DNA from: CAYPXN01 sp964470915
GTDB lineage: Bacteria > UBA10199 > JADFYH01
Direction: 5' to 3'
Assembly: GCA_964470915.1 (NCBI GenBank)
Contig: CAYYEM010000003.1
Span: 1-64,000, forward strand
DNA: 64,000 nt
Below, one piece after another: positions 7,592 through 16,242 of this stretch. The notes under the pieces were generated by a model. It saw only the letters and a program-made list of their open reading frames with translations. It had not been told where the DNA came from and searched no databases. How positions within the stretch are numbered: position 1 is the stretch's first letter; the number at the start of each line of letters is the position of its first letter. The position numbers and the translations under genes were made by a program.

Positions 7592-10258
7592 ATGTTCAGT
7601 AGCTTGGCGAGAAAAATTTTTGGTAGTAAAAATGATCGAGAATTAAAGCGTATTCATCCTATTGTGAATTGCATTAACGATCTTGAACCATCCGTACAAT
7701 CTCTCTCTAATGATGAGCTGAAAGCTAAAACCCATCATTTCAAAGAAAGAATTTCAAAAGGTGAAAGTTTAGATTCCATTTTACCTGAAGCATTTGCCGT
7801 AGTGCGTGAGGCTTCTAAGCGTGTGCTTGGTATGCGTCACTTTGATTCTCAATTGATTGGGGGAATTGTTTTGCACGAAGGCAAAATTGCTGAAATGAAA
7901 ACAGGTGAAGGAAAAACCTTGGTAGCAACTTTACCTGTTTATTTAAATGCACTCGAAGGTAAAGGCGTTCATGTCGTAACAGTGAATGACTATCTTGCTA
8001 AACGTGACTCTGAGTGGATGGGTCGTTTGTATAAGTTTTTGGGTTTGAGCGTGGGTGTAATTGTCCATGGGCTCGATGATGCAGAACGAAAAGAAAATTA
8101 TGCTGCAGATGTGACTTATGGCACCAACAATGAATATGGTTTTGATTATTTACGCGATAACATGAAGTTTGAACTCTCTCAGTATGTTCAGAGAGATTTA
8201 CATTTTGCGATTGTAGACGAGGTCGATAGTATTTTGATCGACGAAGCCAGAACTCCTTTAATTATTTCAGGACCTACCGATGATTCTACCGATAAATATT
8301 TCAAGATTGATCGTATTATTCCAAATTTAAAAAAAGAATCTGATTACACCATCGATGAAAAAAGTAAGACGGTTGTATTGACCGATGCTGGGGTAGGTCA
8401 TGTAGAAAAACTTTTGGGAATGCAAAATTTGTTTGATCCCCAGAATATGGAAACTCTTCACCATGTTAATCAAGCGTTGAAAGCACATACCTTATTTAAA
8501 CTGGATGTGGACTATGTGGTAAAAGAAGGTGAAGTGATTATTGTCGATGAATTTACGGGGCGCCTTATGCCAGGTCGTCGTTGGAGCGACGGTTTGCATC
8601 AAGCGATTGAAGCAAAAGAAAAAGTAAATGTTGAAAATGAAAATCAAACTTTAGCGACTATTACTTTCCAGAATTATTTCCGCATGTATAAAAAATTGGC
8701 AGGTATGACAGGAACCGCCGATACCGAGGCTGCTGAATTTAATAAAATCTATAATCTTGATGTGATGGTGATTCCTACGAATCGTTTAATGATTCGTAAA
8801 GATGAGCCAGACATGATTTATAAAAACGAAAGAGGCAAGTTTAAGGCAGTGGTAGAAGAGGTGGTGGAATGCCATGAAAAAGGCCAACCCGTTTTAGTGG
8901 GAACTATTTCCATTGAGAAGTCAGAAGTGCTGGCAGGAATGCTTTCCCGCCGTGGTATTAAACATCATGTTTTAAATGCCAAACATCATGAAAAAGAAGC
9001 TGAAATTGTTGCGCAGGCAGGTCGTCACAAAGCTGTGACAATTTCTACTAATATGGCAGGTCGCGGAACCGATATTTTGCTGGGAGGAAATCCGGAGTTT
9101 TTAGCGAAGTCTAAGGTGGGTCCCGAAGCGACTCCAGAACAATACGAACAAGTTTTGGAACAATTCAAAATGAGTTGTGAAGAGGAAAAGAAAAAAGTGG
9201 TGGAAGCAGGGGGCTTGCATATCATTGGAACTGAACGGCATGAATCCCGTCGAATCGATAATCAGTTGAGAGGACGAGCAGGTCGTCAAGGAGATCCGGG
9301 TTCTTCAAAATTTTACATCTCGCTCGAAGATGACCTGATGCGCATATTTGGCTCAGATCGGATTGCAGGAATGATGGATAAATTGGGCATGGAAGAAGAT
9401 GAGCCTATTTTTCATCCCTGGATTAGTAAAGCGATTGAGAATGCACAAAAGAAAGTTGAATCTCACAATTTTGATATTCGTAAGAACGTCATTCAATACG
9501 ACGATGTGATGAACCAACAAAGAAGTACGGTTTATAAACTACGTCGTGAAATATTAGCAGGCACAGATACTCGTGAAAAAATTCTAGATGTGCTTGATCA
9601 AATTGCCCAACAAATTTCCTTTGAATTTGAGCCTGATAAAAATGAAGTTTGGGATCTGAAAGGAATGAATGAAAAAGTATTCAAACTTTTTGGATACCGT
9701 TTGGAAGCTGTGACTGATTTGGAAAGTATGAGCTCTGATCAGATGGGAGAGCTTCTTTATAATAAGGCATTTGATTTTTATGAAGAGAAGGAAAAGAAAG
9801 TAGGGGTCGAGGTGTTGCGTCATGTTGAGCGCATCATTTTGCTTCAAACACTGGATACTCTTTGGAAAGATCATTTGCTGAATATGGATCATTTACGTGA
9901 AGGAATAGGGCTGCGAGGTTATGCTCAAAAAGATCCTATTGTAGAATATAAACGAGAAGGTTTTGATTTGTTTGAGGGCATGATTGCTCAAATGAATGAA
10001 GATGTGATTGAAAAATTATTTCATGTTCAGGTGGAGCATCGTGAAGCAGGAGAGCTTGAAACACGACATCGCCCCCAGCCTATGGTTTTAGGGCGTGGCA
10101 ACTTGCCAACGATGGCAACAAATTCTTCTCCTGAATTACCGTCAGCTCAAGCTTCTGTGAGCCAGCAAACTATTCAAAGACAATATCCTAAAGTGGGCCG
10201 TAACGATCCTTGCTCTTGTGGAAGTGGAGAAAAATATAAGAAGTGTCATGGAAAATAA
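7592..10258 (+). CDS. secA: protein translocase ATPase SecA
   Basis: Motor of Sec-dependent export. Seen: MKTGEGKTLVA Walker A (about residues 102-112), VDEVDSILIDEARTPLIISG DEAD-like box, the preprotein-binding and helicase-2 domains (MAGMTGTADTEA, TNMAGRGTDI, LRGRAGRQGDPGSS), the helical wing, and the C-terminal zinc motif GRNDPCSCGSGEKYKKCHG. Its 888 residues are normal for a full-length SecA. It precedes argJ by about 50 bp. Confidence 0.99.
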   Translation: MFSSLARKIFGSKNDRELKRIHPIVNCINDLEPSVQSLSNDELKAKTHHFKERISKGESLDSILPEAFAVVREASKRVLGMRHFDSQLIGGIVLHEGKIAEMKTGEGKTLVATLPVYLNALEGKGVHVVTVNDYLAKRDSEWMGRLYKFLGLSVGVIVHGLDDAERKENYAADVTYGTNNEYGFDYLRDNMKFELSQYVQRDLHFAIVDEVDSILIDEARTPLIISGPTDDSTDKYFKIDRIIPNLKKESDYTIDEKSKTVVLTDAGVGHVEKLLGMQNLFDPQNMETLHHVNQALKAHTLFKLDVDYVVKEGEVIIVDEFTGRLMPGRRWSDGLHQAIEAKEKVNVENENQTLATITFQNYFRMYKKLAGMTGTADTEAAEFNKIYNLDVMVIPTNRLMIRKDEPDMIYKNERGKFKAVVEEVVECHEKGQPVLVGTISIEKSEVLAGMLSRRGIKHHVLNAKHHEKEAEIVAQAGRHKAVTISTNMAGRGTDILLGGNPEFLAKSKVGPEATPEQYEQVLEQFKMSCEEEKKKVVEAGGLHIIGTERHESRRIDNQLRGRAGRQGDPGSSKFYISLEDDLMRIFGSDRIAGMMDKLGMEEDEPIFHPWISKAIENAQKKVESHNFDIRKNVIQYDDVMNQQRSTVYKLRREILAGTDTREKILDVLDQIAQQISFEFEPDKNEVWDLKGMNEKVFKLFGYRLEAVTDLESMSSDQMGELLYNKAFDFYEEKEKKVGVEVLRHVERIILLQTLDTLWKDHLLNMDHLREGIGLRGYAQKDPIVEYKREGFDLFEGMIAQMNEDVIEKLFHVQVEHREAGELETRHRPQPMVLGRGNLPTMATNSSPELPSAQASVSQQTIQRQYPKVGRNDPCSCGSGEKYKKCHGK

Positions 10259-10309
10259 ATTGTAGGGACGATTCATGAGTCGCCCTTACGAAGATTTAGA
10301 AAGAAAGAA

Positions 10310-11536
10310 ATGTCAGGAAAAATCCGAGTCAAAGGTTTTAAGTTTGCCGGTATTCACGCTGGTATCAAAGAAAACCCCAATAAAAAAGATTTGTCGATTA
10401 TTTATAGTGAGGTGCCTTGTCAAATTGCGGCTACCTATACCACTAACCTAGCTAAAGCCGCGCCCGTTATTTTAGATGAAAAGAAAATGAAGAAAGGTTT
10501 GTGCCAGGCTATTATTATGAATAGTGGGAATGCCAATGCCTGTACAGGTGATCTTGGAATCAAAAATGCGCAAAAAATGATTGATGAAACAGCAAAGGCA
10601 TTAAATATTTCTTCCGATTTAGTTTTTGTTTCTTCTACTGGAAAAATTGGCGTGCAAATGCCTATCGAAAAAATTTCTCGTGGCATTCGAAAAATCGTTT
10701 CATTTTTAGACCCTTCTTCTATTGAAGAAGCGGCCCGTGGCATTTTAACCACTGACTTTTTTCCAAAAATTGCTTTTGTGAAAGGTAAAATAGGAAAAAC
10801 GTCTTACAGTATCGCAGGTTTTGCAAAAGGAGCTGGCATGATCGAGCCAGCGATGAAAGGACCGACTAGTAGTGGACAACTCCATGCTACGATGTTGGGT
10901 TATTTTTTAACGGATCTGAATATTTCTGCTAAAGTTCTTCAGCAAATTTGGAATAAAGTTGTAGATGAAACTTTTAATCGAATTACTGTAGATGGAGATA
11001 TGTCCACTAACGATACCGCTATTTTGCTTGCCAATGGCTTGGCAGGAAATTCAGCTCTTCGCTTTAACTCAAAAGAAGCCAAACAATTTGAAGAAAATCT
11101 AAAAAAAGTGGCCACAGATTTGGCACTTAAAATGGTTGAGGACGGTGAAGGGGCCACCAAAGTCGTAGAGTTGAACATTCAAGGCGCTCGTTCTGAAGCC
11201 GAAGCTAAAAGAATAGCTTACAAGGTGGGGCGCTCTCAATTGGTGAAAACCTCTTTTTTTGGTGAAGATCCTAATTGGGGCAGATTGCTTGCAGCAGTGG
11301 GTTATTCAGGTGAAAAAGTAAACCCTGAAAAAGTAGATATTTATTATGGAAAAGTGAAGCTAGTTTCTAAAGGTTTGGGCTTGCAAAAAACAGCAGAACG
11401 TAGGGCTCACCAAGTGATGAAAGCAAAGCATTTCCCCATCACAATTCATCTGAACCAGGGAAAATCCTCTTACCGAATCTGGACCTCAGATATTACCTAT
11501 GATTATGTGAAGTTGAATGCAGAATACAGGACTTAA
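10310..11536 (+). CDS. argJ: bifunctional glutamate N-acetyltransferase / amino-acid N-acetyltransferase ArgJ
   Basis: Arginine biosynthesis enzyme that transfers acetyl from N-acetylornithine to glutamate. Seen: MNSGNANACTG, SSTGKIGVQMPI, the GMIEPAM...ATMLGYFLTD self-cleavage and catalytic region, FNRITVDGDMSTNDTAILLANG and EDPNWGRLLAAVGYSG. Its 408 residues fit the family. Odd: about ten residues (KGPTSSGQLH) separate GMIEPAM from ATML, where most ArgJ proteins read GMI-P-MATML without a break, so the nucleophilic threonine at the start of the beta chain is preceded by an insertion. SD AAGAAAG is weak. Confidence 0.95.
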   Translation: MSGKIRVKGFKFAGIHAGIKENPNKKDLSIIYSEVPCQIAATYTTNLAKAAPVILDEKKMKKGLCQAIIMNSGNANACTGDLGIKNAQKMIDETAKALNISSDLVFVSSTGKIGVQMPIEKISRGIRKIVSFLDPSSIEEAARGILTTDFFPKIAFVKGKIGKTSYSIAGFAKGAGMIEPAMKGPTSSGQLHATMLGYFLTDLNISAKVLQQIWNKVVDETFNRITVDGDMSTNDTAILLANGLAGNSALRFNSKEAKQFEENLKKVATDLALKMVEDGEGATKVVELNIQGARSEAEAKRIAYKVGRSQLVKTSFFGEDPNWGRLLAAVGYSGEKVNPEKVDIYYGKVKLVSKGLGLQKTAERRAHQVMKAKHFPITIHLNQGKSSYRIWTSDITYDYVKLNAEYRT

Positions 11537-11651
11537 AGAAGTTAAAGTCTGATTAAAATAGTCTAAATTTCCTAAAATATTCTTTTTTTGTCATTCATTA
11601 GAAACTTTGCACTTTCGCTTTGCCGATGTAGAATGAGTAAAATCCAATTCT

Positions 11652-13775
11652 ATGTTCGATAAACTCAAATTTTCTAATATTAATGAACTCATCACCAAAT
11701 ACAGTGACTTGGTTTTGGCTGCCTTAGTCATTGTGGTTTTGAGCTTAGTGATTATTCCGCTGCCGTCTTGGCTTATCGATATTTTGCTCACTATCGATAT
11801 TGCTCTCAGTGTTCTTATTTTATTGGTCGCCCTCTATATTTCAGATGCTCTAAAAATCGCATCTTTTCCTACTATTTTATTGATGACTACCTTGTATCGT
11901 TTGTCTCTGAATATTGCAGCGACTCGTTTGATTTTGTCCGAAGGGGAAGCAGGGGAAGTTATTCATGCTTTTGGTAGTTTTGTGGTGGGAGGTAATTATG
12001 TAGTGGGGGGAATTTTATTTCTTATTATTACCTTAGTGAACTTTATCGTTATTGCGAAAGGTGCTGAACGTGTTTCTGAAGTAGGAGCTCGATTTACCTT
12101 GGATGCTATGCCTGGAAAACAAATGAGTATTGATGCTGATCTGCGTGCAGGAATTATTAATATGGAACAGGCCATGGAACGTCGCTCTATTTTGCAGCGT
12201 GAAGCTCAGATGTATGGAGCGATGGACGGTGCGATGAAATTCGTCAAAGGAGATGCTATCGCAGGTATTATTATTACTGTGATCAATATTATTGGAGGAC
12301 TGATCATTGGTGTCATGCAGCGAGGTATGGAGTTTTCCAATGCTATTCAAGCTTACACTACACTCACTATCGGGGATGGAATGGTGGCTCAAATTCCCGC
12401 ACTCATGATTTCAGTTGCGGCAGGTATTGTGGTGACGCGCGTTGCTTCTGAAAATAAAGAATCCAATCTTGGTAAAGAAATTGTAGGACAGGTCACTTCT
12501 TATCCTAAAGCAATCGTGATTACTGCGGTTCTCTTGTTTGTGATGGCCTTAATCCCAGGCTTACCTCATTTAGCTTTTTTTATTTTGTCAGGTGTTTTGG
12601 GTGCTGTTGCTTATTTTCTCACTCGTAATAAAAAAACCGAAACACAAGAGTTGGCCGAAATTCCTAAAGACCAAGTGGTTAAAAAAGCGATCGAAAAGCA
12701 TGGCGATGTTTTACCGTTTATTATGCCATCCCCTATTTCTCTTGAAGTAGGGGAGGCTATTATTCCTTGGGTGGATGATACTCAAGATGGCGGACGCTTT
12801 ATTAACGAGCTCATTCCTTTGCTTCGTCACGGTTTGTATTATGAGTTAGGGGTGAATTTTCCAGGCATACAAGTACGCGGACAAAATGTCGATATGGAGC
12901 CTGAAAGTTACATTATTAATATTAATGAGGTCCCCGTTGCCAAAGGCAGAATTTATCGAGGTTGTATTCTAGTTGGTGAGCCCTTAGAGCAGCTTTCCCT
13001 TTTTAATATTAAGGGAGTGGAAACCATTCATCCTATTGATGGCTCAATTGTTACCTGGATTGCGGAAGAGCATAAAGAAACTGCTATTCAAGCTGGGTTT
13101 AGAATGTGGGATATCGCAGAATATCTTATTTTGCATCTTTCCTATATTTTGCGAAAACATGCCCATGAATTTTTAGGCTTACAAGAAATTCAAACCTTGT
13201 TGAATGAACTTGAGAAGTCTCATCCTGCCTTGGTGAAAGAATTGGTGCCCAAGGTAATAACGGTGTTGCAACTTTCAGAAATTTTTCAGCGTTTGGTGCA
13301 GGAAGAAATTGCGATTCGAGATTTGAAGTCTATTTTTTCCACTTTAGCTCAATGGGCAGAAGTTGAAAGAAATACACTGGTTCTCACTGAACATATTCGT
13401 GCTGGACTCAAACGCTATATTACTCATCGCTATGCGGGTCACGCGAATACACTGGCTGTTTATTTACTAGATCCTGACATAGAAGATCAGGTACGCAATG
13501 CAATTCGTACAACCGAAAAAGGAAACTATTTAGCTTTAGAACCTGAAATTACCCAAGAGATTGTAGAGTCAGTCGGTAAAGAAATTGCTTCTCATCCTTT
13601 TCCACCTGGAGCACGTCCTCCAGTAATATTAACTACGGCCGAAATTCGACGTTATTTTCGAAAAATTATAGAATTGGAATTTCCGCAATTGGCTGTTTTA
13701 TCCTATCAAGAGCTTTCTGAAAATCTTCGTATCCAACCGATTGCAAGAGTGGGTTTGCAGAAACAGATGACTTAA
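11652..13775 (+). CDS. sctV: type III secretion export gate protein SctV (FlhA/LcrD family)
   Basis: Forms the nonameric inner-membrane export gate that receives substrates. Seen: about eight membrane segments in the first 320 residues, the signature LSLNIAATRLIL, the GARFTLDAMPGKQMSIDADL block typical of FlhA/SctV, and a large cytosolic domain (about 340-707) ending without a further anchor. Its 707 residues are family-typical. It is the first T3S gene of the window and separated from the rest by a minus-strand FHA/TPR pair. FlhA and SctV cannot be told apart by eye; the non-flagellar call rests on SctJ and the chaperones nearby. Confidence 0.95.
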   Translation: MFDKLKFSNINELITKYSDLVLAALVIVVLSLVIIPLPSWLIDILLTIDIALSVLILLVALYISDALKIASFPTILLMTTLYRLSLNIAATRLILSEGEAGEVIHAFGSFVVGGNYVVGGILFLIITLVNFIVIAKGAERVSEVGARFTLDAMPGKQMSIDADLRAGIINMEQAMERRSILQREAQMYGAMDGAMKFVKGDAIAGIIITVINIIGGLIIGVMQRGMEFSNAIQAYTTLTIGDGMVAQIPALMISVAAGIVVTRVASENKESNLGKEIVGQVTSYPKAIVITAVLLFVMALIPGLPHLAFFILSGVLGAVAYFLTRNKKTETQELAEIPKDQVVKKAIEKHGDVLPFIMPSPISLEVGEAIIPWVDDTQDGGRFINELIPLLRHGLYYELGVNFPGIQVRGQNVDMEPESYIININEVPVAKGRIYRGCILVGEPLEQLSLFNIKGVETIHPIDGSIVTWIAEEHKETAIQAGFRMWDIAEYLILHLSYILRKHAHEFLGLQEIQTLLNELEKSHPALVKELVPKVITVLQLSEIFQRLVQEEIAIRDLKSIFSTLAQWAEVERNTLVLTEHIRAGLKRYITHRYAGHANTLAVYLLDPDIEDQVRNAIRTTEKGNYLALEPEITQEIVESVGKEIASHPFPPGARPPVILTTAEIRRYFRKIIELEFPQLAVLSYQELSENLRIQPIARVGLQKQMT

Positions 13776-13793
13776 AATCAGACGAAGTGAATT

Positions 13794-14870
13794 TTATTTT
13801 AAAAGAATGCTCACAATTCCAATGAGAGCAAAAAGCAGCACAAGCACTCCAACGCCAATTAATATTTTTTCTGTCATTGAAAGCCCTGTTTCTTGGGAGG
13901 GGGCTACTTGATTTTGTTTTTCCTCAGGTAAAGCTTTCGAAGCGGAATCTTCTTTATCAGCTTCGCTTTCAGCAGCATTGTTAGCTTGTTCTGCGGCTAC
14001 GGCATCTGCTTCGGCTTTTTCTTTTTCGATTTCAGCTTCTTCTTCCTCTTTTTTGAGCTTCGCTGCTTCTTCTTCCTCTTGTTTCTTTTGAGCGATTTCC
14101 ATCATTTCAGATTCACGAAGAGCTGCCTCTTTCTTTTTGCGTGAAATTTCTTCACTGATAGCATCAATGTTAATATCTTGAGGATTGCGATAGATGAGTT
14201 TGATGGTGCCTAATAAAACTTTGTCTCCATCTCGCAGTAATTTTTCAGCAACTTTTTCATTATTCACAAAACAACCGTTGCGACTATTTAAATCCATGAG
14301 CACGATGCCGCCCCATTTTTTAATGAGTTTGGCATGTCGTCTTGAAATAACAGCTTCATCTATCTGGAGACTACAATTTGGATCTCGACCAATATCTACT
14401 TCTTGTTGGGCATCATCAAAAAAGATTTTTTTTCCTTCTGCAGAACCATTTAATACTTCAAGGCTGGGAGTTGAATCTTTATCGAGTGCCTTGAGAACTT
14501 TTTTGATCATTTTAATTTCGATAATATCAGTGTCGGTGTCTTCCTCAATCGGTTTGTTTAAACCTTCTTCCAGTAGATGAAAGGCAATTTCGTAGCTTTC
14601 TATTTTGATCAGATCATTGGATCGGAGTAAGTGTTTTTCAATAGAGCGTATGCGCTTACCGTTAAGATAGGTGCCGTTGCCACTTTTGAGATCGATGAGA
14701 AAATAATCTTCAGCATCTTTGACTATTTCAGCATGTTTTCTGGAAATGCTTTTATCAGCAAGTTCAATGTCACAGGCGCCTGTTCTTCCAATGGTGATCG
14801 TATCTTGTGGAAGATTGTACACCTGTTCTTCTTGAGTTTTTTGGTTTTTAACAATCAGTCGTGGAATCAC
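13794..14870 (-). CDS. tail-anchored protein with two FHA domains
   Basis: Seen: FHA domain 1 (IGRTGACDIELADKSISRKH, then SGNGTYLNGKRI; about residues 25-95), FHA domain 2 (IGRDPNCSLQIDEAVISRRH, then SRNGCFVNNEKV; about 150-215), an Ala/Glu/Lys-rich helical stretch (about 240-310), and one C-terminal membrane segment (about 335-357) ending in LLK. FHA domains bind phosphothreonine, so this is probably a cytoplasm-facing reader of the Ser/Thr kinase encoded at 37031-39559. It lies 15 bp after the TPR gene on the same strand, so the two form an operon. Its end converges on sctV with 18 bp between. A T3S scaffold or regulatory role is inferred from position only. Confidence 0.85.
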   Translation of the reverse strand: MIPRLIVKNQKTQEEQVYNLPQDTITIGRTGACDIELADKSISRKHAEIVKDAEDYFLIDLKSGNGTYLNGKRIRSIEKHLLRSNDLIKIESYEIAFHLLEEGLNKPIEEDTDTDIIEIKMIKKVLKALDKDSTPSLEVLNGSAEGKKIFFDDAQQEVDIGRDPNCSLQIDEAVISRRHAKLIKKWGGIVLMDLNSRNGCFVNNEKVAEKLLRDGDKVLLGTIKLIYRNPQDINIDAISEEISRKKKEAALRESEMMEIAQKKQEEEEAAKLKKEEEEAEIEKEKAEADAVAAEQANNAAESEADKEDSASKALPEEKQNQVAPSQETGLSMTEKILIGVGVLVLLFALIGIVSILLK

Positions 14871-14885
14871 TTAGACCAGCCTTTA

Positions 14886-16082
14886 CTATTTGCACTGCAC
14901 TGCTTGTCCTACTTTTTGTTTTTCATTTTCAAATTCTTTTGGAGCTTCCTTGATAAAGCGGCATAAAAACTTTTCTGCTTCGGAGCGGTTGCCCATTTCA
15001 CCTTCAAGCAGTCCAAGTGCAAGTAAACTACGATAATGGTTAGAATTCATTTGTAATGCTTTTGCATACCATTCTTTTGCTCCAGCATTATTTCCCATTT
15101 TTTTAAAGGTGAATGCGAGATTGTAAGCTGCATCTGCATTGCGTCCATCGAGTCCAATTGATTTTTGAAAATAATCAATCGCAGCTTGATAATTAGATTG
15201 TGCTAATTTCAAAAGGCCTAAATTGTAATAAACGGCGCTGTTACCAGGCTCTGATTGCAACGCGAGATTAAGCTCTTGTTCAGCTAGGGGGTAATTTTTT
15301 TCGTTTATGTAATGGGCCCCCAGCATTAAATGTGAAGTGGAGCTATTGGGCTGATTGACCATCGCGCGATTTAAAGCTTCTTGTGCCTTCGCAACATTGC
15401 CTTGTTTCTGATACAGTTGCGAAAGAGCAAGCCATGCTTCAGGACTGTTTGGATTCGTTTCGACCGCCACTTTAAAGCGAATGAGCGCATCTTCAAGTTG
15501 TCCTTGTTCCATATAAAGATGACCCAGTTCTAGAGAAGCAAGGTAGTAATTGGGGCTAGCTTCAGTGGCTCGTTTGAAAGCATCAATGGCGTCTTTGGTT
15601 CGATTTTTTTGATTAAACTGAAGGACCTGAGTTTTGTAAGCTAAGCCTAGATTGTAATAAGCATCGGCGTATTTTTTATTGGCGGAAATGGCTTTCTTGA
15701 AGCAACTAATTGCTTTGTCGTAATTGCCTTGAGCGGCATAGATAGTGCCCAAGCCAGTCCAGGCACCTGCATACTTTCCATCGATTTTGAGAGCTTGGTT
15801 ATAAGTTTCAATGGCCTTTTCATATTCTTTTTTATGTTTGTAGGCGAGTCCTAGGTTGTTCCAGGCTTCCATATATTCGGGTGAAATTTCAATCGCTGTT
15901 TTAAATTCAAAAATCGCTTTATCAATTTGCTGTTGGGTGAGGTATTGGGCGCCCAAATTGTTATGATAAACAGCACGGTTTTGGGGTCTCACAATATATT
16001 TTGATTGTAGCGGGCTTATCCAAGAAAACACGAAACAAGTGGTGAAAAGTAAAGATAATAAAAAGAAGTTAATTTTTTTCAT
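14886..16082 (-). CDS. exported TPR-repeat protein
   Basis: An N-terminal hydrophobic signal (MKKINFFLLSLLFTTCFVFS) is followed by about ten tandem TPR units, for example YHNNLGAQYLTQQQIDKAIF and AWNNLGLAYKHKKEYEKAIE, to near the C-terminus. Predicted periplasmic or membrane-attached scaffold for protein-protein contacts. No lipobox is evident, although a cysteine lies in the hydrophobic stretch (residue 16). First gene of a two-gene operon with the tail-anchored FHA protein, embedded in the T3S region. A pilotin-like or ring-assembly role is speculative. Confidence 0.85.
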   Translation of the reverse strand: MKKINFFLLSLLFTTCFVFSWISPLQSKYIVRPQNRAVYHNNLGAQYLTQQQIDKAIFEFKTAIEISPEYMEAWNNLGLAYKHKKEYEKAIETYNQALKIDGKYAGAWTGLGTIYAAQGNYDKAISCFKKAISANKKYADAYYNLGLAYKTQVLQFNQKNRTKDAIDAFKRATEASPNYYLASLELGHLYMEQGQLEDALIRFKVAVETNPNSPEAWLALSQLYQKQGNVAKAQEALNRAMVNQPNSSTSHLMLGAHYINEKNYPLAEQELNLALQSEPGNSAVYYNLGLLKLAQSNYQAAIDYFQKSIGLDGRNADAAYNLAFTFKKMGNNAGAKEWYAKALQMNSNHYRSLLALGLLEGEMGNRSEAEKFLCRFIKEAPKEFENEKQKVGQAVQCK

Positions 16083-16242
16083 AGGATGTTAAAAAAAAGT
16101 AAAAAATTATAGATTTCAAAAGGCTAATCGTCAAGGAATTATCGTTTATTTTATTTGCAATATCAATGTTTTATGTTAATTTTTCATAAAGTATAAGTTG
16201 GATTTTTTTTTAATCTTTAAGTAGTAAAGGCTTTGTTTATTC
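16083..16242. other. divergent AT-rich promoter region
   Basis: 160 bp between the TPR gene (minus) and the FHA-PEGA gene (plus). Very AT-rich with several TATAAT-like stretches (for example around 16109-16116 and 16190-16196). It must carry the divergent promoters, but I cannot assign a specific sigma class. No sigma-54 GG-N10-GC pattern was found. Confidence 0.45.
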
